Below, piece after piece: positions 21,880-31,299 of a stretch of DNA of 64,000 bases; within the stretch, counting starts at the first letter, position 1; the number at the start of each line of letters is the position of its first letter. The notes under the pieces were generated by a model that worked only from the letters and a program-made list of their open reading frames with translations, was not told the origin of the DNA and searched no databases. This DNA comes from Polytrichum commune (Eukaryota; Streptophyta; Polytrichopsida; Polytrichales; Polytrichaceae), in contig OX485809.1 in NCBI GenBank assembly GCA_950295325.1, positions 23,934,001 to 23,998,000 on the forward strand, given 5' to 3'. Made by a program: the position numbers and the translations under genes.

Positions 21880-23404
21880 ATATTTTAGTTGGTCAACAAG
21901 CACTTTATCCTCTTGGTTTTGGTTTGGACAACTGGACTGAGGAGGCATGGATCCGACCAGGTTGGTCGGCTGGGGATGGCCGCAGGGAACTTATTCCTGT
22001 GGCTTTCGCGGCGGCCGCGAACATAGCACCATTATCCATGGTTTTTGGATGTGATGCTATTGTGGACACATTGCCTTATGGTTCCGCATTGTTGGAGGAG
22101 TCATTGACATTCATGGGGAGTACAGACGATCAACGGGATATGGCACCTATTGCATTAATGCGCCATCCCAAGGATCCCCTTCGTCCTTGGCGTGATTCCG
22201 CCGAGCTATTCCGGAGGTGTGAGGATATTGTTCACTCTCTCACTCCTAGAACACCGGTCATACCGGATGCCTTCTCGACATTGGCACATCCCATTTTATG
22301 GCAGCCGCCAGACGCGGGGATTACTTTGGTGGAACTGTTTGGGGGCATTGGCACAGGCTTAGCGGCCGTATTGGAGGCTGCCCTCACGGTCAGACGATAT
22401 GTCTATGTGGACAACTCTCAAGTATCCACCTGTGTGGCTTGTCACCATCTTCACCAATGGATGGTATTGTACCCTTAGCAGTTACCTCCAACTGCCATTC
22501 GTGGGTGTTTTTCACGTCTCCCTCGCGATGTCACACTCATCAGTGAGGCCGACTTACGACACTTGGGTCTGGTGGATATGGTAATTGCGGGATGGCTATG
22601 CCAGGGCCATTCACATGCTGGAGCCAGCCGAGTCTAGAGGATCCCAGGTCTAGTCTATTTTGGGACCTCATCCGCCTCATGCAATGGTGGTTTTCCCACC
22701 AACATACCCCTCCAGGGTATATCTTCGAGAATGTACCAGTGTTGGGAAACTCTCGGGATAAGGTGTTGGAAGGTGATCATTATGTTCGTCAACACCTTGG
22801 AGATCCCATTTTTATGGATGCCGCGAGCATTGGTTCTTATGCCCACCGGCCTCGGTGGATTTGGACCAACCTCGCACCGTCATCTACTTTGGCTGCAACA
22901 ATTTCTGCAGTACCTCCACCTTTTGATCAGAGGGTGGATGACATCTTGGATCCAAACCGGACCTCTTTGTCGGTTGTTTGAGATGATTTACCCCCGTTGG
23001 CATTAGTCAACAAAGTGGGGGCACCACGGAAGGCCTTTCCCACCTTTATGACATTTCTACAGTCATTCGCCTTCCGCGATCGGGGGTCGGGTATGGTGTG
23101 GGATGCTACCACCAACATTCATACCAAACCCTTGGCTGACGAACGAGAGCGTGCCATGGGCTTCCGCACTGGTACCACCGCAGCTCCTGGCCTTTCTGAG
23201 GGCCAACGACGCTTCGTATTGGGCCAAGCCATGGATCTCCATACCATGGTGTGGACTGTTAGTTTATGCCTTGCATTGCAACGGCATCATGGTGACCAGT
23301 TATTGCCTCTGGGGGCAGAGGATTCTGGTCAGGGGGCACAACAGTCCACATCCATGGAGGAAGGAATTGATGTTAGGGTTGGAGAAGCCGAACGAATCTT
23401 TTGA
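21880..23404 (+). pseudogene. Linker plus DNMT3-like cytosine-5 DNA methyltransferase domain in the gypsy pol
   Basis: After a linker of about 145 residues, C5-methyltransferase motifs appear in the normal, unpermuted order. Motif I (AdoMet site) is LVELFGGIGTGL (22326-22361). Motif IV is DMVIAGWLCQGHSHAGA, with the catalytic Cys at 22599-22601. Motif VI is FENVP (22724-22738). Motif VIII is AHRPRW (22841-22858). The C-terminal block contains RERAMGF and GQRRFVLGQAMDL (about 23150-23240), resembling motifs IX-X. The unpermuted order separates it from plant DRM enzymes; the motif style (GIGTGL, DAASIGSYAHRPRWIW, terminal RQRLLG-like helix) resembles DNMT3. Damage: Pro of the PC motif is Leu (CTA for CCA), TAG at 22476, a 1-nt deletion near 22634, TGA at 22979. 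Intact relatives could methylate cytosines de novo. Confidence 0.85.
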
Positions 23405-24547
23405 TTCGAGCAGCAGGTCATGGAGGAGCTCCGAACTCAACGAGTTTATACTGCTTTGGTTTCTTCACCTCCGGTGGTGGCTTCATCATCACATATTGGT
23501 GGTGATGAAGAGGGGATGGACTTTATTGCTAGCATGGAGGTTGGGGGCATGGTTAATGCCCCCTCCTCTCATTAGCAGTTAGAATCCATGCCAGCACCAG
23601 GTGGCTCTCTTCTAGTGGAGAGGGAGACCACAAAGTTTGATAATTAGCCATTGGAATTGGGCCCTCATCTCACTGGTGCTGAGGCATGGATAGTACGAGA
23701 GTTTATTCGCTCGTACCGTAGGTATTTTGCTTTTCGCCTTCAGGATCTTGAAGGTTATAAAGGAAAACCCATCCACATTCAATTGGAGGACGACCATCCC
23801 ATTTTTCGGAGACCTTATAGACTCAGTGTTTCCGAGCGGATTGGCGTTCAGGCCCATTGTCGAGAGCTTTTGGCAACAAAACTAATCGAACTTTCCCACG
23901 GGGAGTATGCTTGTGCTACGGTGATGCCATCGAAGAAGGATATCTTTGGCAATTGGACGGAGAAGAGGATGTGTGGGGATTACCGTCCAATTAATCGGAA
24001 GACCAAGTCGGATCGGTATCCCATGCCAATCCCCGAGGAGTTGTTCGATGCCATCGGATTTTCTCGAGTCTTTAGCACCCTAAACTTGAGATCCGGCTAT
24101 CACCAGCTCCCATTGCTTGCGGGAGATCGAGTGAAAACCGCATTCTGGGAAGTTGATCAAGATGGGAAAAATCAATTTTATCATTGGAAGTTTCTTTCAT
24201 TTGGCCTGAAGAATGCACCCACTGAGTTTCAGAGGGTGATGGATTAGGTTCTCTTTGGCTTGTCCTTTGCTCGGTGTTATATAGACGATATGATCATCTT
24301 CAGCACAACACCACAGGAGTATGTGAGGCATCTGCAAGCCGTTTTTGAACGGTTGCAGCGGTGGGGATTGTGCTTGCACCACGGTAAGTGCAAGTTTTTC
24401 CATGACCGACTGGCATATCTGGGGCATATGATTGTTCCAGGAGGTCTTGGTGTACAACAAGCTAAGGTGGACGCCTTGCAGAAGATTCTGGCACCGGTTG
24501 ATGTGCCGAGACTTCGTATTTTCTTGGGCTTGGCGAATTACTATCGG
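23405..24547 (+). pseudogene. Gypsy reverse transcriptase
   Basis: RT domain in the same frame as the end of the methyltransferase. Landmarks: FRRPYRLS near 23808, VMPSKKD, RMCGDYRPINRKT, a YPMPIPEELFD helix start, STLNLRSGYHQ, TAFWEVDQDG, SFGLKNAPTEFQRVMD, and the catalytic YIDD at 24278-24289. Stops: TGA 23402 and TAG at 23573 and 23645 upstream; TAG 24245 after VMD (Gln expected); TGA 24548 in YYR-x-FV (Arg expected). All are one C-to-T step from the expected codon. It would copy element RNA to DNA. Confidence 0.9.
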
Positions 24548-24559
24548 TGATTCGTCAAG

Positions 24560-25228
24560 AACTTTAGCTTGATTGCCAAGCCGCTTACCATTCTCACAAG
24601 CAAGGACCAACCTTGGACTTGGGATCGTGAGCAGCAACATGCATTTGAGACATTGAAGTAGAAACTGGGTACGTCTCCAGTGCTCCGACGTCCGGATGTC
24701 TCCAAATCCTTCCAGTTGCATACGGATTGGAGTTCATTGGGTTTGGGAGCAGTTCTCACTCAGAAAGATGACTTTGGCCGGGAGTATGTTGTTGCTTACG
24801 CGTCGCGAAGCAATAACACGGCGGAGGCCAATTATTCGTCCTATGAGGAAAAAACATTGGCGGCGGTGTGGGCTATTGCCCATTTCCGGCCATATCTCTA
24901 TGGTCAGCGCTTTACGTTGGTGACTGACCATCAGCTGTTACGGTGTTTCATGGAGTCGGATAAACTTACTAGCAAGCTCGCCAGATGGGCTTTGTTGCTC
25001 CAGGAGTATGACTTTGAGGTGGTGCACCGTGCTGGGATTACCAACATGGATGCAGATGGACTCTCACGCAATCCAAGTCCTTCGGATGAGGATTTGACCG
25101 GGGCCAGGTGGCATGGAGATTGTGATCGAGAGGCGGTTCCAGGTTGGCATGCGGCTGCTTACCTCACCTTATTTTCTGGTGGAACTGTTGAGATTCCGAT
25201 ACAGGGCTCGGATGATGAGACTGATTGA
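24560..25228 (+). pseudogene. Gypsy RNase H
   Basis: RNase H domain directly after RT in the same frame. Acidic active-site landmarks are HTDWSSLGLGAVL, SSYEEKTLAAVWAI, TLVTDHQLL and NMDADGLSR, giving the D-E-D-D set. Stops at 24659 (TAG, Gln expected in LK-x-KL) and 25226 (TGA, Arg expected) interrupt the chain. Confidence 0.88.
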
Positions 25229-26508
25229 CCTCAAGCTATTGCGGATATATGGGAGGACCTTCCCGTATTGCAAAAGCTTCAGCAGGGGACTTTTCCTTCG
25301 TCTACCTCGGCAATGGAAAAGGACATGATTGGACATCGAATAACAAGGTTCCGTTGGGAGAACGGTTTGTTATTTCGATTGTGGCCGGATGGGACAAGGC
25401 GTATTGTTCCTAGGCCGGATCAGAGGGCCTCCTTGGTGCGACAAGTGCACGAGGAACTTGGCCATTTTGGCATATGCATGACACATTTGATGTTGCGTGG
25501 CCAATATTGGTGGACTGACATGTATCAGCAGGTGGCTGCCTATGTCGGGAGGTGTGAAGTTTGTGACCGGGTCAGGTCTAGCTTTAACACCTTATCACCT
25601 CAGTTACAGCCCTTACCTATCATGGGATTGGGCTTCTGTTGGTCGTTGGACTTTGCAGGGCCGTTGGTGGTTACACCACGTGGAGCAAAATACGTTTTGG
25701 TGATGGTGGAGCATTTTAGCAAGTGGATTGAGCTTGTTGCTCTACCCCAAAACTCTGCAGAGTTGGCCGCGGCCGCCTTTTTGGATCGTGTGTTAGCACG
25801 TTTTAGAGCACCGGCTGAGGTGTTGACGGACCAAGGGAGGGAGTTCCTTGGTGTTTTTGACGAGTTGTGCACTAAGGCGCTCATAGATCACCGTACCACC
25901 TCTCGGGATCATCCGGAGGCAGATGGCTTGGCTTGAGGAAGTATGGATTACTTCGGGGAAGCCACCGGGATTGGGACCTTATGTTGCCTTGGATTGCTAT
26001 GGGCTATCGATTTAGTAGGCAAGCCTCTTTGGCATCCTACAACCCGTATCAGTTATTGTATGGACGTGAGCCTATTCTCCCGAGTTCTATTCGGGAAAAG
26101 TTAGCTCCTGTTGTGGACTTGGATGACCCAAACATTTAGGCAGAGTGTTTTCAGGAGCGGGCTCAATTCTTCCAGAGGACCATGCCTATGGCCATGGAGA
26201 ATTTGTCCATAGCTCAGCACCGTGACACATTACGTTATGCACGCATTCGCAGTGGTGCTTACCGACCTCAGTTGCGGAGATTCCGGCAAGGGGATTATGT
26301 TTATCTCCAACGTGAGGCACCTACGACATTGGATGTCAGGGCGGGACACACTATCCTTCGGGTGAAGGAGGTGTTGCCGAGTGGTTTGTTGTTGTTGGAA
26401 GGCAAGGATGGCAGGGAATGTCGCGAACATTCCAAAAATTGTGCCCCATGTCATTTACCCATTGAGGGTACAGTTCATCCTGAACTAGCCGTCGTGCCAG
26501 TGGGTCTT
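25229..26508 (+). pseudogene. Gypsy integrase
   Basis: N-terminal zinc site: HEELGHFG supplies His-His and CEVC the two Cys (about 25448-25560). The catalytic core shows SLDFAGPL, LTDQGREF and DHPEADG, the D-D-E residues. A 1-nt shift near 25934 moves the frame; the chain continues with DLMLPWIAMGYRFS and PYQLLYGREP, then after TAG 26137 (Gln expected) ends in a basic, SH3-like part (RRFRQGDYVYLQ, ILRVKEVLPSGLLLLEG). Where chromoviruses would have a chromodomain, this element has a PHD finger. Not functional as it stands. Confidence 0.88.
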
Positions 26509-26660
26509 CCATGTTTTGTGTGTGGAGAGAAGAAATGAACGGCTACTATGCTCTTGTGTGATCAGTGTCAACATGGTTAGCACATGACATGCTTGAAGCC
26601 ACCATTGACTTCTCTACCATCTGTACAGTGAAGTTGTCCTCGTTGTCGAGGATCTTCGGT
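26509..26660 (+). pseudogene. PHD finger at the C-terminus of the gypsy integrase
   Basis: Read in the integrase frame from 26512: CFVC - 11 residues - CDQC - 4 - H - MT - C - 14 - CPRC (to 26646). This is a complete C4-H-C3 pattern with normal spacing, with HMTCLKPPL after the second pair and a Trp position two before the last Cys pair, as in classical PHD fingers. Three stops lie inside: TGA 26536 (Arg expected) and TAG 26578 and TGA 26629, both at positions where PHD fingers have Trp (TGG), so G-to-A changes explain them. PHD fingers mostly bind histone H3 tails, so intact copies could steer integration or the linked methyltransferase to chromatin of a given state. Confidence 0.82.
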
Positions 26661-26962
26661 ACTTGGTGCTTCCACCAATCATACTTAATGATCCTGTGTG
26701 GTTTTCATCATCTTGTGCCTACCCAAATGGAAGATGAGGAGTTATGGCTTAGAAACGCAATCGACATGAGGCAGTGAAATTAATTCTATGGAATCTGATG
26801 GCCAACCATCAGAGGCGATTAACGATGGGGCTCACATTGTACCCAGCCTATAGTTCCTTGGGATGACGTTCGCCACACTAGTTGGTTCCGGAGCAATCCT
26901 TCATTATCCATACCCTTGGGTTGACTTGGTCCTAGCTGTTTGGCGGGACTCCATAGTTAGCT

Positions 26963-26970
26963 AAGGGGGG
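26963..26970 (+). promoter_or_regulatory. Polypurine tract of the gypsy element
   Basis: AAGGGGGG followed by CA and then TGTCG. This is the usual plus-strand primer next to a 3' LTR, but here it adjoins repeat X (26973) rather than the LTR copy at 27081. Confidence 0.7.
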
Positions 26971-26972
26971 CA

Positions 26973-27078
26973 TGTCGAGATGTGTTGTTCATGTGTGACC
27001 TTGCTATGTTTTAGTGTTGTTTGTTAGTGGTGATTGGTACTCGAGCTGTAGTGACACACGATCGGTATTTACACGACA
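26973..27078 (+). repeat. Repeat X, copy A (106 bp, TGTCG...CGACA)
   Basis: Starts TGTCGAGATGTG and ends TTTACACGACA. It is 106 bp and differs from copy B (27415-27520) at five sites, all transitions. It is missing from the 5' end of the element. Confidence 0.85.
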
Positions 27079-27080
27079 AC

Positions 27081-27414
27081 TGTCACGGTATGCGGCGTCG
27101 ACGGCCGCACCTTATCCGTTGGGCTTCATCCATTTAGAATTGGATGGATGAACCTTAGTTTTGGAAAGTGAGGCTCCTAAGTGAGGAGCCTCCTCCTTGG
27201 CTTGGCATTCTTGCCAAGTCAAGTCTTGTGAGTTAGTGTGTGGAGAGAGCTTGTGTGAGGTGTAGATTGCATGATTTTGCAATAAATCTTGAGTTCTTCT
27301 TCCCCCACTTACACTCTTGGATTCTCCCTTGGTGGAGTGAGAGATAGCTTGACTAATTGTGTGCATTTGAAGAGAAATTAGAGCTCTTATGAGTGTTCTA
27401 CTCTCTTCCTTTTC
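27081..27414 (+). repeat. Gypsy 3' LTR copy
   Basis: Matches 17435-17780 apart from about 12 transitions and a 12-bp indel. It lacks the final A and runs straight into repeat X copy B. Confidence 0.85.
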
Positions 27415-27520
27415 TGTCGAGATGTGTTGTTCATGTGTGACCTTGCTATGTTTTAGTGTTGTTTGTTAATGGTGGTTGGTACTTGAGCTGCAGCGACACA
27501 CGATCGGTATTTACACGACA
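27415..27520 (+). repeat. Repeat X, copy B (106 bp), right end of the gypsy element
   Basis: Second copy of the TGTCG...CGACA repeat. The copia leader array resumes immediately after it (GCTATTGGAG). Confidence 0.85.
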
Positions 27521-28090
27521 GCTATTGGAGTTTAAATACCTTCAAAGCTCTCAAATAAATTCTTGAACGCTCAAAATATTCAAGTTAAATGCTTTAAAAT
27601 CTAAACACCTCCAAACCTCTCAAATAAGTCTCTCAAGTCATGTATTATTGAAGTCTAAACACCTTTAAAATTCTCAAAGAAACCCTTGAACACTCAAAAC
27701 ACTCAAGTCAAATGCTTGAAGTCTAGACACCTCCAAGCCTTTCAAATAAACCTCTCAACACTATAGAAATTCAAATCACATGCTCTTGTACCAAACATAC
27801 ATTCAAGCCAAAAAAAAAATACAAAAAATACTTACAACAACAAAATGTGCCCTCAGACATCTCCAATGCTTTGAAGCGCAAACTCCTTAAGATCCACTCT
27901 GCAAACTCAAATGCAATAAAATCTCTAGGCACTTCACTTATATAGTGGGCCCATAACCTATTGGAATCAATAAGAGATAAGATTGCACAAGCATAGACAC
28001 CTATACAAACACATATGAACAATGCTTGGAGTGAGATGGTTTCATGCTCTCCTTGCTTTGCATTTTTTTTTTTTTTTTCTCTTTATTGGT
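27521..28090 (-). repeat. Tandem array, right half, and copia LTR candidate
   Basis: 27521-27780 continues the array broken at 17434, with units carrying CTCAAATAA(A/G)T, CACTCAA and TCTAAACACCTCCAA. From about 27780 the repeats end. A minus-strand TATA motif (CTATATAAG, 27936-27944) and a long A-run (minus strand) near 28062-28080 suggest a copia LTR or leader here; its borders were not found. Confidence 0.55.
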
Positions 28091-28559
28091 TCACACAAAC
28101 AATATGGGATAAGTCTTATCCCTCTTCGGACTAACATGGTAGCCTTATTCTAACCTTATTCTTTCTCATGCTTCTTTCATTATATTTCTATTGACTACGA
28201 GCAATCTAATGCTCTACCCTCTACATCATCAACCACAAAGCTTGGACAACGCAACAATTTCCAATACAAAACATGTCGACAATCACTCCATAATGACCAT
28301 CCAACTCATGCTATAAGCTACGACCCAACACCATAATGGCCAAAATACTATCAATACACATAACCATCCCTCACATCCATAATATGCACACACATGTAGT
28401 CAAATCCCACAAAGAACATACACCACATTATAAAGTGAATCCACAATATCCACATAGACACCTATCCTATTAAGCCCCCCCTGCCCCCCCCCCCCCCACA
28501 TCACCACATCAAAATCTCCAATACATGGAAAATCACCCCAAAAATAGGCGTACCCCCCT

Positions 28560-30186
28560 GAAAATACCATCATGGCACCAATACCAACTACATGCTACCA
28601 CACCCACCCTCTCAAATTCTATCCACAACAATGCATGTACATAGATGGATCCTTCATCCCCCCACCAAAAAGCTCCAAAGGTCATATAGAAGGCAACACC
28701 ATAGGATTCGGGGTATACAACCCCAACAACACCACCCAATATCAAAACGATGACCAAGCTACCAAAACATCCTACGAGCAAAGCTCAATGCCATGCTTAT
28801 TGCCATATAAAACTATACAAATTGCCCAAGTGGAGACACACATATTCACATACAACATCAACATTATATTTCTCATAAGTAATCCCATAAGGCACATGTC
28901 CCATTGTCCTCACAACACCGCCACCTAGACAAACTACTTATAGTAGCATTGTACACCAAATATATTGGACCCCACACAAAATCTCCAGACACAAAGTAAG
29001 AGTCCACACATTGGCATTGTCGGAAACGAAATAGTAGACACACTAGCAAACAAGGGAACACACAAAGACAAACCCACCACCACACCACCCCTTACTGGCT
29101 AGCAAGTTGCCCGACCACCACACATGATGGAGCTATCAAATGACTATCAAAGTTGTGTGGAGTTCACAACTTCCACACGTTCATAAATAATAAACACCAT
29201 AACAAAGAATCCAATGTTGCTAGAAACAAATTCCCATATGTTCACAAATGGCTATCAAATGACCAAATTATCCACAAACTCTCCAACCACTTCTGGAAGG
29301 CCACGGGCATAACCGATACACAAATCACGCAAACACTAAAATTCCGATACACCTAATGCATGGGAAACCCACATAAAAAAAAAAAATTGTATGGCCCCTC
29401 ACCCACCCAAACCCCAATTGCACCCTATATCCCAACAATGCCAATGACACATGCCCCCACCTCCTATCCACATGTGAGACCCAACATATAAAAGGCCTGA
29501 GAATATCGCGCCACAACAAAGCAGTGTACCTCATTGCCCAAACACTACAAGCCAACAAATTCACTCAGTTCTTCACAATAATCAACGCATGGAACTTCAA
29601 CAACAAGCCACCAAACTCAACAATCCTATAGTGGCTACTTATATGCACCCGTGCACATACAATGCCAATGCCAAGCAAAATGAAGACCATATATCCTATA
29701 TATGCATACTAGGAGTCCCACACCAAAACCAAACACCAATAATCCCCTCCCCAACCACATAGTTCAATTCATAGAATTCAAAAACTACCACGATAGATTC
29801 CATGAACAAGCACTCGAACATAAACACACCAAATACGACCCACTAATCAACATCCTACAAAGAAAACCGGATGGAATATAAAGCCCCTCATCACCATTAC
29901 AACAAGGGTGAGAAGAGCCATACATGAAGACTCTATATATAAGAAAACTAACCAAACTTAACATCCCATAATCCAATATTAAAAAACTCATAAAGAAATA
30001 CACCAAAACACCATCAAATATCTCACATATTTAGTCATCAAGAAAACAAAACAAAACAACAAAAAGCACTTGTCCTCCCCCCCCCCCCCCCCCCAACATT
30101 GTATAACTATTTTGACAACAAAGCCCACCTCCAAAAAATGCGCATAACATCTTATGTTGCATTGTGGATAACCACAATCAATGTAA

Positions 30187-30217
<31 letters not shown>

Positions 30218-30218
30218 T
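28560..30218 (+). mobile_element. LINE relic with RNase H domain and (AAT)n tail
   Basis: Broken frames on the plus strand recall the end of a LINE ORF2. CMYIDGSFIPP... followed by IGFGVYNPNNTT matches the start of a LINE-type RNase H (Y-x-D-G-S). About 125 residues later comes HIGIVGNEIVDTLANKGTH, its C-terminal motif (H-x-G-I-x-G-N-E-x-x-D-x-L-A). Downstream frames have several stops, and the relic ends in an AAT repeat (30187-30217), the simple tail many LINEs have. Base composition is C/A-rich with C homopolymers at 28478 and 30079. Reverse transcriptase was not recognised upstream. Confidence 0.65.
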
Positions 30219-31236
30219 TTTGAATACCACAAAGCTCTAACCACAATGAAATTCATAACTATGTGTTTGTAGCTTGTAATGAAGGCTTTAAGGGCCAGGC
30301 TTTATGGCCTTAAGACTTTGTCCTACTATAAACCCAAGGATGGATTCTAAACTAAGTGCCCTTGTAATGGCCATGTCACCCTGTAATGATTTGTCCTGAA
30401 AAAGAAAAAGAAGTTGTAAAAAAATATTGCCAAATAACAAAGACAAACCCTGCAAAATATTATATGTATGCATGAACATCATTAATCGCTCATTTCATAA
30501 TAAACATTATCATAACTTGTCATACATTTTCATCCATGAAGACATAATATCATCCATAAATTTCAGTTTATGTCCATGAACTGATCAGTTATGACCAATA
30601 ATTTAGGAGAGGGATGTGGATGGCGTCCTTGTCACGAGGTAATGCCTTAGTCATGAAGGGGAGATGTTAGGAAAAGAAAGTCCACCAAATAGATAACACA
30701 GCAAATTCCCATGCAGTGGATGAAGTATGGATGAGCAGATGGATGGATGACCAGTTACGGATGGCCATAGGTGGGGCAATGACAACACCATGTCAATGCC
30801 CCAGCGCGCGCCGCATCTCACAGCCGTCAGATCTAGATCCAACGGCGAGTGTTTCCCCTTCCGTTGCCAGATTACCGACCTGGCTAGGCCCAGGATACAT
30901 GAGACAGGAGAAGCAGTCGCAGTAGACGACGACCGACGAGGAAACCGGAACTCGAGGACACACAGACTGCGCACCGAATCATAATCACTTGGATATTGAT
31001 GCTCTTTTCTCACTCGCCTATTCAAAATATTCTTCCAATTGTTCATCGCACCAGCCGTTTTTCCCTCAATTTGGAGCTCTGTGCCGTTTTTCCTTCCCAT
31101 TTCTGTCCGATTTTGGGTCCCGTCCCGGTTTCGTTGCGTGGTGTTGCTGTGGAGTGGCGAATTCTTTGAGCAATCTGGATTTATCCCCTCTCAATTTTTT
31201 TTGGCTCTTTGTGGTTGGTGTGAGGCTGGTGGCGGT
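30219..31236. other. Intergenic DNA and FRIGIDA-like promoter/5' UTR region
   Basis: No separate gene seen. Minus-strand frames here and within the first exon are shadows. A (GTGA)6 run at 31237-31260 lies in the presumed 5' UTR, 40 bp before the ATG. Confidence 0.55.
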
Positions 31237-31260
31237 GTGAGTGAGTGAGTGAGTGAGTGA
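31237..31260 (+). repeat. (GTGA)6 microsatellite in the 5' leader of the FRIGIDA-like gene
   Basis: Six perfect GTGA units. Confidence 0.9.
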
Positions 31261-31299
31261 GGCAAGAAGAAAGTAGGTTAAGTGTAAGGAGGGAGAAAA

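Larger units (their letters stand above)
17435..27520 (+). mobile_element. Ty3/gypsy retrotransposon encoding a DNA methyltransferase and a PHD finger
   Basis: Full-length but decayed element of about 10.1 kb. Layout: 5' LTR 17435-17781; primer-site candidate 17782-17795; long structured leader to about 19590; Gag; aspartic protease; linker and cytosine-5 methyltransferase; RT; RNase H; integrase; PHD finger ending near 26646; polypurine tract 26963-26970; then a 106-bp repeat X, the LTR copy (27081-27414) and X again. Order PR-RT-RH-INT defines Ty3/gypsy. The pol chain keeps mainly one frame from 22592 to 25934, with a few 1-nt shifts elsewhere. Removing 17435-27520 rejoins the flanking copia array in register with GC shared at the junction, which supports these outer borders. 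LTR copies differ at about 12 of 334 sites, all transitions, plus a 12-bp indel. Confidence 0.9.

Noticed and set aside
22300-23280. DRM-type (plant de novo) methyltransferase
   Set aside because: DRM enzymes have permuted motifs (VI-X before I-V). Here motif I comes first.
19595-26660. Reassigned stop codons (TAG/TAA as Gln) in the gypsy element
   Set aside because: Stops also replace Arg and Trp, frameshifts are present, and host genes use the standard code. Decay by deamination explains it better.
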